38,488 nt of DNA from Phenylobacterium sp. (lineage in GTDB: Bacteria; Pseudomonadota; Alphaproteobacteria; Caulobacterales; Caulobacteraceae). The notes under the pieces are model-generated. The model saw nothing but the letters and a program-made list of their open reading frames with translations, had not been told where the DNA came from and ran no database searches. Position 1 is the first letter of the stretch. The number at the start of each line of letters is the position of its first letter. Position numbers and translations under genes: made by a program. The stretch spans positions 1 to 38,488 of the forward strand of contig NZ_JAUXVZ010000057.1 of NCBI RefSeq assembly GCF_030680185.1, in the 5' to 3' direction. Positions 9,083 through 17,764 of the stretch are shown in pieces.

Positions 9083-9637
9083 ATGAACGCGCCCGCCTTC
9101 GCCCCCGGGGGCAAGATCGATGAAGCCAAGACCCTGGTCCCGGTCCGTATCGCCGTCCTGTCGGTCTCCGACACCCGGGATGAAGAGACCGACACGTCCG
9201 GCCAGATCCTCGCCGACCGGGTCACCGGCGCCGGCCATGTTCTGGCCGGCCGCACCATCGTCCGCGACGACGTCGAGGCCATCCGCGGCCAGGTCCAGGC
9301 CTGGGTCGCCTCGGGCGAGGTGGACGCCGTGGTCACCACCGGCGGCACCGGCATCACCGGCCGCGACGTGACGCCCGAAGCCCTGCAGCCCCTGTTCGAC
9401 AAGACCCTGGACGGCTTCTCCGTGGTCTTCCACATGGTCAGCTACCAGTCGGTGGGCCTGTCCACCCTGCAGAGCCGCGCCACCGCCGGCATCATCGGCG
9501 GGGTCTTCGTCTTCTGCCTGCCCGGCTCCAACGGCGCGGTGAAGGACGGCTGGGACAAGGTGATCTCAGCCCAGCTCGACAGCCGGCACGGCCCCTGCAA
9601 CATGGTCGAGCTCATGCCCAGGCTGATGGAGCGGTGA
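9083..9637 (+). CDS. moaB: molybdenum cofactor biosynthesis protein MoaB (molybdopterin adenylyltransferase family)
   Basis: 184-residue member of the MoaB/Mog fold. Markers are [34 protein letters not shown] and [13 protein letters not shown]. The family adenylylates molybdopterin before metal insertion (Mog activity); the E. coli MoaB itself is of unclear role, so the biochemical step here is inferred from the absence of another mog in the cluster. AAGGAG lies just before the ATG. The 57-base gap to moaE is the longest inside this operon. Confidence 0.92.
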   Translation: MNAPAFAPGGKIDEAKTLVPVRIAVLSVSDTRDEETDTSGQILADRVTGAGHVLAGRTIVRDDVEAIRGQVQAWVASGEVDAVVTTGGTGITGRDVTPEALQPLFDKTLDGFSVVFHMVSYQSVGLSTLQSRATAGIIGGVFVFCLPGSNGAVKDGWDKVISAQLDSRHGPCNMVELMPRLMER

Positions 9638-10104
9638 GCGGCCTCACCCACATCGACGAGACCGGCCGCGCCCATATGGTCGATGTCTCGGACAAGGCGG
9701 TCACCGCCCGGGAAGCCGTGGCCGAAGGCTTTGTCCGCATGACGCCAGAGACCCTGGCGCTCGCCCTCTCCGGCGACGCCAAGAAGGGCGATGTCCGGGC
9801 CACAGCCGAGATCGCCGGCATCATGGCCGCCAAGCGCACCAGCGAGCTGATCCCGCTGTGCCATCCTCTGGCCCTGTCCAAGGTCGAGGTCCGCGTGGCG
9901 CCGGGCGAGGGCGGCCTGTCGGTCACCGCGCGGGTGCGCACCACCGGCCAGACCGGCGTCGAGATGGAGGCCCTGACCGCGGTCTCGGTCGCCTGCCTCA
10001 CCGTCTATGACATGCTGAAGGCCGCCGAAAAGGGCATGGTCATCGAGGCTGTGCGCCTGACCGCCAAGTCCGGCGGCGCCTCCGGCGACTGGTCGGCCCC
10101 ATGA
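9634..10104 (+). CDS. moaC: cyclic pyranopterin monophosphate synthase MoaC
   Basis: 156 residues, usual length. MoaC rearranges the MoaA product to cyclic pyranopterin monophosphate. Conserved blocks are [20 protein letters not shown] and [21 protein letters not shown], followed by the basic [10 protein letters not shown]. The start is GTG at 9634, overlapping the moaB stop (GTGA), and its own stop overlaps moeA (ATGA at 10101-10104), so moaB, moaC and moeA are likely translationally coupled. Confidence 0.96.
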   Translation: MSGLTHIDETGRAHMVDVSDKAVTAREAVAEGFVRMTPETLALALSGDAKKGDVRATAEIAGIMAAKRTSELIPLCHPLALSKVEVRVAPGEGGLSVTARVRTTGQTGVEMEALTAVSVACLTVYDMLKAAEKGMVIEAVRLTAKSGGASGDWSAP

Positions 10105-11291
10105 AGCTGCTGGCCGTCGAGGACGCCCGGGCTCGCATGTTGGCCGAGATCGCGCCGCTTCCGAGCGAGACCGTGCCCTTGCGCGCGGCGATCGGCCGGG
10201 TGCTGGGCGAGGATGTCGCCGCGATCCGCGACCAGCCGCCCTTCGACGCCTCGGCCATGGACGGCTGGGCGGTCCGCAGCGGCGACACGCCTGGGACCTT
10301 GCGCATCATAGGCGAGAGCGCCGCGGGCCACGGCTTTGCCGGCGCCCTGGGCGCAGGCGAGACCGTGCGCATCTTCACCGGCGCGGCTGTGCCGGCCGGC
10401 GCCGACGCCATCGTCATCCAGGAAGACGCCCAGCGCGACGGCGAGACGGTGACGACGCCCGGGACCCGGGCGGGCCAGCACCTGCGCCCCCGGGGCGGCG
10501 ACTTCAAGTCAGGCCAGGCCCTGCTGCGCGCCGGCCAGCGCATCGATCCCTGGCGTCTGTCGCTGGCCGCCTCGGCCGGCCGCGCCGAGGTGTCGGTCCA
10601 TCGCTCGCCCAAGGTGGCGATCATCTCCACCGGCGAGGAGATCATCGAGGCGCCCGGCGCACCTGGGTCGTTCCAGATTTATGATTCCGGCGCGCCAGCC
10701 CTGCTGGCCATGGCCCGCGCCTGGGGGGCGGAGGCGCAAAAGCTCAAGCCTGTCCGCGATGATCTGGACGCCGTCATCGCCGCCTTGCGGGACGCCGAGG
10801 CCGACCTGATCGTCACGGTGGGCGGGGCTTCGGTGGGCGACCACGACCTGGTGCGGGCTGCGGGCGAGGCCCTGGGCCTGTCGATGAAGGTGGCCAGCGT
10901 CGCGGTGCGGCCGGGCAAGCCGACCTTCTTCGGCGTCCTGGCCGACGGCCGCCGGATGTTGGGCCTGCCGGGCAATCCGGCCTCGGCCTTTGTCTGCGCC
11001 GAGCTCTTCCTGCGCCCGATCCTGGCGGCCTATCAGGGCGATCCGAAGCCGTTCGCCACGATCACCGCACGCGCGGCGACGCCGCTGGCGGCCAACGGAC
11101 CGCGGGAGCACTGGATGCGGGCGAAGCTCGCCCATCAGGACGGCGCGATCAGCGTCCAGCCCTATGGGGATCAGGACTCCTCGCTGGTCACCGTGTTCGC
11201 CGTCGCCGACGCCTTGCTGCGGCGCCCGCCGGGCGCGCCCGCGGTCGAGGCCGGCGGGCTGGTCGAGGTGCTGCCATTGGCCCGCGCATAG
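10101..11291 (+). CDS. moeA: molybdopterin molybdenumtransferase MoeA
   Basis: 396-residue enzyme that inserts molybdate into adenylylated molybdopterin. Markers in order: [13 protein letters not shown] (domain III), [40 protein letters not shown] with the catalytic Asp region, and [21 protein letters not shown]. Last gene of the moa operon. The final 121 bases are also open on the opposite strand as the 3' end of the convergent xdhC-like gene. Confidence 0.95.
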   Translation: MKLLAVEDARARMLAEIAPLPSETVPLRAAIGRVLGEDVAAIRDQPPFDASAMDGWAVRSGDTPGTLRIIGESAAGHGFAGALGAGETVRIFTGAAVPAGADAIVIQEDAQRDGETVTTPGTRAGQHLRPRGGDFKSGQALLRAGQRIDPWRLSLAASAGRAEVSVHRSPKVAIISTGEEIIEAPGAPGSFQIYDSGAPALLAMARAWGAEAQKLKPVRDDLDAVIAALRDAEADLIVTVGGASVGDHDLVRAAGEALGLSMKVASVAVRPGKPTFFGVLADGRRMLGLPGNPASAFVCAELFLRPILAAYQGDPKPFATITARAATPLAANGPREHWMRAKLAHQDGAISVQPYGDQDSSLVTVFAVADALLRRPPGAPAVEAGGLVEVLPLARA

Positions 11292-12223
11292 CGCAGGGCG
11301 ACGATCTCTCCGATCACCGACAGCGCCACCTCCCAGGGAGCCTTGCCGCCGATATCCAGGCCGATGGGGGCGTGCAGCCGCGAAAGGTCCGCCTCGCTGA
11401 GCCCGGCCTCACGCAGGCGGGCCAGCCGCTCAGCCAACCGCGCGCGGGCGCCCAGCAGACCCACATAGGCCGCCTGGGACGGCAGGGCGGCGCGCAGGGC
11501 GGCCTGATCGGTGGCGAGATCATGGGTGGCGATGGCCACCGCCGTCCAGGGATCGAGGCCGATGGCGGCCAGGGCCTCGCCGGGCTCATCCCGTCGATAG
11601 GCCACCTGGGCCAGGGGCGGCGGCTCGGCCGGCCCCTTGGGCCGCACCAGCGTGGTCTCGAACCCCGACTGGCCGCCAAGGGCGGCGATGGCCAGGGCCG
11701 TGGGATCGGAGCCGACCACCACCAGCCGAGGGACCGGCGCATAGTCCCGGCGGATGGCGCCCTCCCACCCTTGAGCCGCCTCAGGCGCCACGCAGACCCG
11801 GCGGCGGCCATCGCTCAGCCAGACGCAGGGTTTACGCTCATTCTGGGCGGCAAAAAGATTGGCCAGGGCGGGATCGTCGCTCGCCACCTTCTCCAGGAAG
11901 ATCTCGATCCGTGCGCCGCACAGGAGCTGGATGTCCGGCCAGGGGCTCCCCTCCCCGTAGACCAGGGTGCGGGGCGCGCCGTCCTCCAGGCAGGCCTGGG
12001 CGTGGGCGGCCACGTCGGATTCGACACAACCTCCTGAAAAATAACCTGAAACTACGCCCTTCCCGAACACCATCTGGGTTCCCACAGGCCGGGGACCGCC
12101 GCCGCCAAGCGCCGTCAGGGTGGCCATGACCAGGGGCGCGCCGGTGGCCGCGGCCTGGCGAAGGGCGGGACGGACGTCCTCGTCCAGGCCGAAGATGGGC
12201 CATTGCGGAAGCGGTTCGGTCAT
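11171..12223 (-). CDS. XdhC family protein (Mo-hydroxylase maturation)
   Basis: 350-residue XdhC/CoxI-type protein. These bind sulfurated molybdenum cofactor and load it into xanthine dehydrogenase-family enzymes. The N-terminal half carries the PRPVGTQMVF block and SGGCVESDV with the conserved Cys; the C-terminal half is a Rossmann-like domain (RLVVVGSDPTALAIAALG, then THDLATD, YVGLLGARAR and the family end [19 protein letters not shown]). The last ~35 residues are Ser/Thr/Ala-rich and unlike the family; they lie antisense to the end of moeA, so they are probably read-through into the neighbour's complement. The partner is most likely the Mo-hydroxylase encoded at 3939-6639. Confidence 0.85.
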   Translation of the reverse strand: MTEPLPQWPIFGLDEDVRPALRQAAATGAPLVMATLTALGGGGPRPVGTQMVFGKGVVSGYFSGGCVESDVAAHAQACLEDGAPRTLVYGEGSPWPDIQLLCGARIEIFLEKVASDDPALANLFAAQNERKPCVWLSDGRRRVCVAPEAAQGWEGAIRRDYAPVPRLVVVGSDPTALAIAALGGQSGFETTLVRPKGPAEPPPLAQVAYRRDEPGEALAAIGLDPWTAVAIATHDLATDQAALRAALPSQAAYVGLLGARARLAERLARLREAGLSEADLSRLHAPIGLDIGGKAPWEVALSVIGEIVALRYARANGSTSTSPPASTAGAPGGRRSKASATANTVTSEES

Positions 12224-12326
12224 GGGCCAGATTAACTCCCGTGAAAGGTTCCAGATACGGGTTCTTTAGGCCTCACAGATAAGCATGACCCTCGACAAGT
12301 GTAGTTCTTAGAGCGTCCGCCCGCCC

Positions 12327-13199
12327 ATGACCTCTCCGCTCGCAAAGCTCGGCCTCGGCTCCGGCCAATTCGTTCTGGACCAGGCCACCGTTCGCGGGCG
12401 CCCGGCCCGGGCCGAAGTGCAGGACATTCTCTCCGTGGCTCATCGGGCGGGCCTGTCCCTGTTCGATGTGGCGGGACGCTCGGCGCAGGGCGAGACCCTG
12501 ATCGGCGAGGCCCTGCCCAAGCCCATTCCGTTCCGCGTGTCCGTGACCACCATCCGCGCCGATCGCGGCCCTGACATGGTCGAGGCCGAGGTGCGCGCCT
12601 CCATGCGCCGGCTCGGCGTGGCCCAGGCCGACTGCGTCCTGGTGCCCTCGGCCTCAGAGCTGTTCGGTCCCCACGGCATGGCGCTGTGGACCCGCCTGCA
12701 GCAACTCCGTGACGCTGGCGTCTGCCGCCGGATCGGCGTGGCGGTCTTCGCCTCCGACGATCCCGTGGGCCTCGCCCGTCGTTTCCGCCCCGACGTGATC
12801 CAGGCGCCGGCCAGCCTGCTCGACCAGCGGCTGCTGATCGACGGGACCCTGGCCACCCTGGCCGCCATGGGCATCGAGGTTCAGCTGCGCTCGATCTTCC
12901 TGAACGGCCTGATCTTCCTGCCGCCGGACCGGGCGCCCAATCATCTGAAGGCCGCCGCCAGCCGCATCTCGCGGGCTCGCCGGCTGATCGCCGAAGGCCG
13001 CAGCGACCCGTTGCAGGCGGCCCTGGGCTTCGCCCTGTCGCGGCCCGAGGCCACCACCGTGCTGGTGGGCGTCACCTCGGCGGCCGAGCTTTCGGCCGTC
13101 GTCGCCGCCGCCTCTAGCCCGCCGCCGGACCTGGACTGGGACGACATGGCGCTGGACGATCCCGTGGCGCTCGACCCCAATCAGTGGGCCGCGGCTTAG
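12327..13199 (+). CDS. aldo/keto reductase-like protein lacking the catalytic residues
   Basis: 290 residues with the TIM-barrel layout of aldo/keto reductases (KLGLGSGQF at the start, VLVGVTSAAELSAVV near the end where cofactor binds). Three of the four catalytic positions appear changed: the Asp is kept (Asp47), but the Tyr position reads Ser52 (FDVAGRSAQGE), the Lys position Thr75 (VSVTT) and the His position Pro107 (DCVLVPSAS). Such proteins may bind nucleotide or sugar-like ligands without reduction. There is no clear ribosome binding site before the ATG at 12327. Its TAG interlocks with the stop of ald (TTAG, 13196-13199). Function is not known to me. Confidence 0.7.
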   Translation: MTSPLAKLGLGSGQFVLDQATVRGRPARAEVQDILSVAHRAGLSLFDVAGRSAQGETLIGEALPKPIPFRVSVTTIRADRGPDMVEAEVRASMRRLGVAQADCVLVPSASELFGPHGMALWTRLQQLRDAGVCRRIGVAVFASDDPVGLARRFRPDVIQAPASLLDQRLLIDGTLATLAAMGIEVQLRSIFLNGLIFLPPDRAPNHLKAAASRISRARRLIAEGRSDPLQAALGFALSRPEATTVLVGVTSAAELSAVVAAASSPPPDLDWDDMALDDPVALDPNQWAAA

Positions 13200-14311
13200 C
13201 GCTTCCAGACTCCGTAAGGATCGACCGAGGTCCGTCCCAGCGCCTGCGCCACGGCCGGGTGGGTCAGTTCGCCCTTCAGCACATTAAGCCCCCGCGCCAG
13301 GTGGGGGTCGTCCTTGAGCGCGTCCAGTCCCCGGTCGGCCAGGGCCAGGCCGAATGGCAGGGTGGCGTGCACCAGCGCCTCTGACGAGGTCCGCGGGGCG
13401 GCGCCGGGCATGTTGGCCACGCAATAGTGGACCACGCCATCGACCACATAGGTCGGATCGGCATGGGTCGTGGGCCGGGAGGTTTCGAAGCAGCCGCCCT
13501 GGTCGATGGAGACGTCCACCAGCACCGAGCCCGGCTTCATCCGCGCCAGATGCTCACGCCGGACCAGCTTGGGGGCCGCGGCTCCGGCGGTCAGCACGGC
13601 GCCGATCACCACATCGGCGCGCAGCACCTCCTCCTCCACCGCGTCCAGAGTGGAATAGCGGGTCAGGACGCGGCCCAGGAACATGTCGTCCAGTTCCCGC
13701 ATCCGGGGGATGGAGCGCTCCAGCACCACCACCTCGGCGCCGAGACCAGCGGCCATGCGCGCAGCGTTCATGCCCACCACGCCGCCGCCCAGGACACAGA
13801 TCCGCGCCGGCCGCACGCCGGGCACCCCCGATAGCAGGAGCCCCATGCCGCCATTGTGCTTGAGCAGGGTCTCACCGGCGGAAAACACCGCGATCCGGCC
13901 GGCCACCTCCGACATGGGCGCCAAGAGCGGCAGTCCGCCGGCGCGATCGGTCACGGTCTCATAGGCGATGGCCGCGCAGCCCGAGGCCAGCAGCCCCTCG
14001 GTCTGGGCGGGGTCCGGCGCCAGATGCAGATAGGTGAAGAGGATATGGTCGGGGGTGAGTCTGGCCCATTCGACCGCCTGCGGCTCCTTGACCTTCACGA
14101 TCAGCCGGGCTTGCGCGAACACCGCCGCGGCGTCCGGCGCCACTGTGGCCCCGGCCCGCTCGTAGTCCTGGTCGGCATAGCCGGCGCCCTCGCCGGCCCC
14201 GGTCTCGACGATCACCTGATGGCCGTGGGCCACATATTCCCGCACCGCCGTGGGCGGCAGACCCACGCGATGTTCGTTGGGCTTGATCTCGCGGGGCACA
14301 CCAACGCGCAT
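13196..14311 (-). CDS. ald: alanine dehydrogenase
   Basis: 371-residue NAD-dependent enzyme, normal length, interconverting L-alanine and pyruvate plus ammonia. Catalytic and substrate residues are in their usual numbers: Arg15, Lys75 (VKVKEPQ) and His96 (YLHLAPD). The NAD loop reads VLGGGVVGMNAARMA, and VDVSIDQGGCFETSRPTTH carries the conserved Asp. AGGAGG lies 6 bases before the ATG. A palindrome AGATTG-N6-CAATCT sits 19-36 bases upstream of the start and is a candidate site for an Lrp/AsnC-type regulator. Confidence 0.96.
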   Translation of the reverse strand: MRVGVPREIKPNEHRVGLPPTAVREYVAHGHQVIVETGAGEGAGYADQDYERAGATVAPDAAAVFAQARLIVKVKEPQAVEWARLTPDHILFTYLHLAPDPAQTEGLLASGCAAIAYETVTDRAGGLPLLAPMSEVAGRIAVFSAGETLLKHNGGMGLLLSGVPGVRPARICVLGGGVVGMNAARMAAGLGAEVVVLERSIPRMRELDDMFLGRVLTRYSTLDAVEEEVLRADVVIGAVLTAGAAAPKLVRREHLARMKPGSVLVDVSIDQGGCFETSRPTTHADPTYVVDGVVHYCVANMPGAAPRTSSEALVHATLPFGLALADRGLDALKDDPHLARGLNVLKGELTHPAVAQALGRTSVDPYGVWKR

Positions 14312-14329
14312 GAAGGCCTCCTACGGGGC

Positions 14330-14347
14330 AGATTGTTTTACCAATCT
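14330..14347. promoter_or_regulatory. palindromic operator candidate upstream of ald
   Basis: AGATTG (14330-14335), six bases, CAATCT (14342-14347): a perfect 6+6 inverted repeat in the 64-base gap between mtgA and ald. Alanine dehydrogenase genes are often controlled by Lrp/AsnC-family proteins (AldR), which bind A/T-centred palindromes of about this size. The regulator is not encoded in this window. Confidence 0.45.
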
Positions 14348-14375
14348 ACAGGTCTGGGGGCGCCACCTTCTTTCG

Positions 14376-15152
14376 TCAACCCAGGACGCAGGCGTCGAGA
14401 TTGTCCCGCCGCACCGTCCCGGCCGCGGCCTGGATGCGGCCCGTTCGGCGGCGGATGTAAGGCCCCGGCGTGTCGGCCTTGTAGCGCAGGGGACTGGGCA
14501 GCACGGCCGCCAGGCGGGCGGCCTGCAACGGACTGAGATCCTTGGCGTCGACGCCGAAGTTTTCCCGGGCCGCCGCCTGGGCGCCGTAGATCCCCGGCCC
14601 GAACTCGATGGAGTTCAGATAGACCTCCATGATCCGCGGCTTGCCCCACATCACCTCGATCAGGACGGTGAAATAGGCCTCCAGCCCTTTGCGGACATAG
14701 GAGCGGTGGAGCCACAGGAAGACATTCTTGGCCGTCTGCTGACTGATGGTCGAGCCGCCGCGCACGCGCTCGGAGGATTCATTGTGCGCCAGCGCCTTGC
14801 GGATCGCCTCGATATCGAAGCCGCGGTGACTGCAGAAATTGGCGTCCTCCGCGGCGATGACCGAGCGGACCAGATGCGGAGATATGTCGTCGAGCCCCCG
14901 CCAGCTGCGGCTGAGACCCTGGCCTTCAAAGAGCCGCTGCACCATGAGGATCGTGATCGGCGGCGGCACGAAGCGGTAGACGGCCACGCTCAGCACCGGA
15001 CCGACAAAGCCGATCATCAGCGCCAGGACCAGCAGGCTCCGTACGATCCGGCCGAACCGGCCGCGGCGAGGCGCCGTGGACTCCTCGGAGACCGCTGGCT
15101 CGGGCCCAGCATCAGGCACAGACTCAGGGGGGTTGGTGTCGGTCTCGCTCAA
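14376..15152 (-). CDS. mtgA: monofunctional biosynthetic peptidoglycan transglycosylase
   Basis: 258-residue GT51 enzyme that polymerises lipid II into glycan strands on the periplasmic face of the inner membrane. A cytoplasmic Pro/Glu-rich tail of ~30 residues is followed by RRGRFGR and a membrane anchor (about 38-58). The catalytic Glu is Glu102 in [15 protein letters not shown]; the second GT51 motif is [13 protein letters not shown], followed by [24 protein letters not shown]. There is no transpeptidase domain, and the length fits MtgA. It lies upstream of ald on the same strand, and divergent from the nitroreductase. Confidence 0.95.
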   Translation of the reverse strand: MSETDTNPPESVPDAGPEPAVSEESTAPRRGRFGRIVRSLLVLALMIGFVGPVLSVAVYRFVPPPITILMVQRLFEGQGLSRSWRGLDDISPHLVRSVIAAEDANFCSHRGFDIEAIRKALAHNESSERVRGGSTISQQTAKNVFLWLHRSYVRKGLEAYFTVLIEVMWGKPRIMEVYLNSIEFGPGIYGAQAAARENFGVDAKDLSPLQAARLAAVLPSPLRYKADTPGPYIRRRTGRIQAAAGTVRRDNLDACVLG

Positions 15153-15169
15153 GTTCAGCCATCCTTGCC

Positions 15170-15196
15170 TTGACCCTAGGCAGGGCTGCTAACGAT
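15170..15196 (+). promoter_or_regulatory. Caulobacter-type housekeeping promoter for the nitroreductase gene
   Basis: TTGACCC (15170-15176), 11 bases, GCTAACGAT (15188-15196). This fits the Caulobacter pattern TTGACGS-N10-14-GCTANAWC in its -35 and in GCTA of the -10. It would start transcription some 40 bases before the ATG at 15243, leaving room for AGGAGA at 15230-15235. Confidence 0.5.
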
Positions 15197-15242
15197 GGGA
15201 AGACGGCGCGGCAAGCGTCCATTGCGTGCAGGAGACCGGCCC

Positions 15243-15911
15243 ATGAATGTCAGCCAGGCCGTGGCCCAGCGGATCTCGGTCCGCGCCTTCCGTCCTGACC
15301 CCGTCCCCGGCGCCCTGGTCCGGGAGATCTTGGAGGCCGCCGCCCGCGCGCCGTCGGGCGGCAACCTCCAGCCCTGGCGGGTTCACGCCCTGACCGGCGC
15401 GCCGCTGGAGACCTTGAAGGCGCGGGTGCGGGAGAACCCGTTCGGCGAGACGCCGGAGTATGACGTCTATCCCCCCCACCTGTGGGAGCCCCTGCGCACC
15501 CGGCGCTTCCAGTGCGGCGAGGATCTCTACGCCACGATCGGCATCCCGCGGGAGGACAAGCCCGCCCGCCTGGCCCAGCTGGCCAAGAACGGCGAACTGT
15601 TCGGCGCGCCTGTGGGTCTGTTCTTCAGCCTGGATCGCAAGGTCGGGCCGCCGCAGTGGTCCGATGTCGGCATGCTGATGCAGACCATCATGCTGCTGGC
15701 CGTCGAGCGCGGGCTGGACACCTGCGCCCAGGAATACTGGGCCCGCTATCCCCAGACCCTGGCGGACATCCTGAACCTGCCCGCTGACCACATGATCTTC
15801 TCCGGCATGGCGCTCGGCTATCGCGATCCCGACGCGGCCGTCAACACCCTGCGCACCCGCCGCGACCCCTTCGAGGTCTGGGGCGAAATGCAGGGGTTCG
15901 AGGACATCTAA
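15243..15911 (+). CDS. nitroreductase family protein (FMN-dependent)
   Basis: 222-residue NADH/NADPH:FMN oxidoreductase of the nitroreductase fold. RISVRAFRPDPVP at the N terminus and ARAPSGGNLQPWRVHAL form the FMN-phosphate site; PQWSDVGMLMQTIMLLAVERGLDTC is the family's central helix, and IFSGMALGYRDPDAAVN is the C-terminal flavin loop. It is cytoplasmic. The physiological substrate (quinone, nitro compound, enone) cannot be told. The ATG at 15243 is chosen because AGGAGA (15230-15235) lies at proper distance; an earlier ATG at 15195 has no such site. Confidence 0.9.
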   Translation: MNVSQAVAQRISVRAFRPDPVPGALVREILEAAARAPSGGNLQPWRVHALTGAPLETLKARVRENPFGETPEYDVYPPHLWEPLRTRRFQCGEDLYATIGIPREDKPARLAQLAKNGELFGAPVGLFFSLDRKVGPPQWSDVGMLMQTIMLLAVERGLDTCAQEYWARYPQTLADILNLPADHMIFSGMALGYRDPDAAVNTLRTRRDPFEVWGEMQGFEDI

Positions 15912-15940
15912 CGCCGGCGCGCAGCGCAAAAAGAAGAGGT

Positions 15941-16038
15941 GACACGAAGAACACGAAGAGACGCAAAGGACACGAAGACGGATGGCTTGACCCTTTGTGC
16001 CCTACGCCTTCCTTCGAGTTCTTCGTGTCCCTTTTTTT
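15941..16038. terminator. bidirectional terminator built from ACACGAAG-type repeats
   Basis: Between the convergent nitroreductase and WD40 genes, 15941-15958 (GACACGAAGAACACGAAG) pairs with 16012-16029 at 17 of 18 positions. A run of seven T follows on the plus strand (16032-16038) and a TCTTCTTTTT run follows on the minus strand (left of 15941). The ~53-base loop holds further related words (ACGCAAAGGACACGAAG). The long loop is unusual for an intrinsic terminator. Confidence 0.6.
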
Positions 16039-16044
16039 CGTCGC

Positions 16045-17013
16045 CTAAGGCGCTTCGGCGACGCCGGCCGCGCCGTCCTCGTCGCCCCAGGCCACCCGCT
16101 TGCCGTCGGCCGAGATGGCCAGGGCCGCGATCGGCGGGCCCTTTTCGGCCTTCAGCATCTCGATCTTCTGGCCGTTGAGGTCGCAGATCCAGACCCGGCC
16201 GTCCTCAAGGCCTGCAGCCACCCGCTGGCCGCCAGGCTGCGCGGCGACCCGGGCGACCAGGGTGGAGCCGTCGAAGCCGACCTCGGCCGCCTGCTTGCCC
16301 ATCGGACCGGCCGAACCGCCGAACGGCCAGATCACCACACCCTGCGCCCCGGACGTGGCCAGCATCTGACCCTTGGACATGAAGACCAGGCTCTTCACCT
16401 TGGCCGGATAGCCGCCCATGCGCATGTTCTTCTCGTCGGCCACCCGCCAGCCATGCAGCTGGTTTTCCTGCATGGACGACATCAGGAACTTGCCGTCCGG
16501 GCTCCAGGCCAGGGCGATGTGGCTGCCCGCCCACGCCAGGATGGTCGGCTTCTGCTCGGCGATGCGGGCGAACCACAGCCAGGCCCCGCCATAGGTGGCC
16601 ACCGCCAGCCGCCGCCCCTTGGGGTCGAAGGCGAGACCCGAGGCGGACTTTTCGTGCTCGAAGGCGCGCGCGAAGTCCGGCGCGGCGACATCGCGGACAT
16701 GCACCGTCTTGCCCGCGGAAAAGGCGATCAGCCCGGACTCGCCGCTGGCGGCCACCGCGTCGATCCAGCGCCCTGGGACAGCGGCGATCTCCTCGGGCCC
16801 CGAGATCCGCGACCAAACGACCCGGCCATCGTCGCCGCCTGTGACCACGCCGTCGCCCGACGGGTGGAGACAGGCCGACAGCACCGCCCCGTCATGGGCC
16901 TCGATCACCTCGCCGGTGTCGAATCGGACGCTCCCATCCCCGAGGGCGAAGACCCCCTGGCCGGACTTGGTGAACAGGGCTGCGGTGACGTAGGCGTCGA
17001 AAACATAGGACAT
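16045..17013 (-). CDS. WD40 repeat protein, single beta-propeller
   Basis: 322 residues made of about seven WD-like repeats and little else. Recognisable blades include AHDGAVLSACLHPSGDGVV...GRVVWSR, SASGLAFDPKGRRLAVATYGG, HIALAWSPDGKFLMSS and AALAISADGKRVAWGDEDG. There is no signal peptide, so it is probably cytoplasmic. The start at 17013 (MSYVFDAYVTAALF) is chosen because the repeat series begins there; the longer frame to 17136 adds 41 residues of non-family sequence. WD40 propellers are binding platforms. It sits close to a zinc-type CobW GTPase, and a functional link to metal handling is possible but unproven. Confidence 0.8.
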   Translation of the reverse strand: MSYVFDAYVTAALFTKSGQGVFALGDGSVRFDTGEVIEAHDGAVLSACLHPSGDGVVTGGDDGRVVWSRISGPEEIAAVPGRWIDAVAASGESGLIAFSAGKTVHVRDVAAPDFARAFEHEKSASGLAFDPKGRRLAVATYGGAWLWFARIAEQKPTILAWAGSHIALAWSPDGKFLMSSMQENQLHGWRVADEKNMRMGGYPAKVKSLVFMSKGQMLATSGAQGVVIWPFGGSAGPMGKQAAEVGFDGSTLVARVAAQPGGQRVAAGLEDGRVWICDLNGQKIEMLKAEKGPPIAALAISADGKRVAWGDEDGAAGVAEAP

Positions 17014-17230
17014 GGCGGTGAAATAGACGGCGAACGCCGGTCTTGCCCAGGGGGTGTTGCAAGGATTCCAGGCGGAATGCGACGCCTGATGCGGCGCCTG
17101 GGGGGCCAATCGCACCGCTGGCGCGGGATTCCTCACCCCTGGAGACTTTACAATCGGCTTTCGACAGGCGAATGGTCGAGACGAAACGGACGGCCGCGGG
17201 CATGCGCGGCCCTATGGGAAGGAATTGCAT

Positions 17231-17665
17231 ATGGCGGCGAAGCTGAGTGGCGGGGGCGGCTCCAAGTTCGACCTCGGCCAGAACAGCGACATCAACGTCA
17301 CGCCCTTCGTGGACGTGATGCTGGTGCTCCTGATCATCTTCATGGTGGCCATTCCGGCCGCGACGGTGTCGATCAAGCTCGACCTGCCGCCCGCCATCCC
17401 GCCGCCGCCCGGCACCGTGGTGGAAGAGCCCACCCTGATCAACGTGCAGGAAGGCGGCGCCCTGTTCATCGGCGAGCGCCCGACCACCCTGGCGACCCTG
17501 GCCTCCGATCTGGCCGCCGAACTGGCTGTGCCGGTTCCCACCGAAGAGCGCGTCTATGTCCGCGCCGACCGCACCGTGCGCTACGGTGAGTTCATGTCGG
17601 TGATGAACCAGCTGCAGACCGACGGCTACTTCCTGGTCGCCCTGATCAACGAAGAGCTGTCCTGA
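17231..17665 (+). CDS. ExbD/TolR family biopolymer transport protein, orphan
   Basis: 144-residue inner-membrane protein with one N-terminal membrane segment (VDVMLVLLIIFMVAIPAATV, about residues 27-46) preceded by DINVTPFVD, whose Asp in the membrane segment carries the proton path in ExbD/TolR. The periplasmic domain follows a Pro-rich linker (PPAIPPPPG). ExbD works with ExbB (or TolR with TolQ) to energise TonB-dependent outer membrane transport, but no exbB/tolQ or tonB is present here. AAGGA (17219-17223) fixes the ATG at 17231 rather than TTG at 17225. An intrinsic terminator follows at 17711-17740. Confidence 0.9.
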   Translation: MAAKLSGGGGSKFDLGQNSDINVTPFVDVMLVLLIIFMVAIPAATVSIKLDLPPAIPPPPGTVVEEPTLINVQEGGALFIGERPTTLATLASDLAAELAVPVPTEERVYVRADRTVRYGEFMSVMNQLQTDGYFLVALINEELS

Positions 17666-17710
17666 TCTTCGCAGCGGCCTGATCGCCGCTGACGGATCAT
17701 CCGATATGCG

Positions 17711-17740
17711 AACGCCCGCCGGATCACCGGCGGGCGTTTT
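17711..17740 (+). terminator. intrinsic terminator after the exbD gene
   Basis: A perfect 12-base stem (17711-17722 with 17727-17738), loop ATCA, ending in TTTT. It lies 45 bases after the exbD stop and 25 bases before the end of the convergent CobW gene. The AA before the stem gives a short U run on the minus strand, so it may act in both directions. Confidence 0.85.
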
Positions 17741-17764
17741 CATGTCTGCAGCGCCCTGAGGCGG

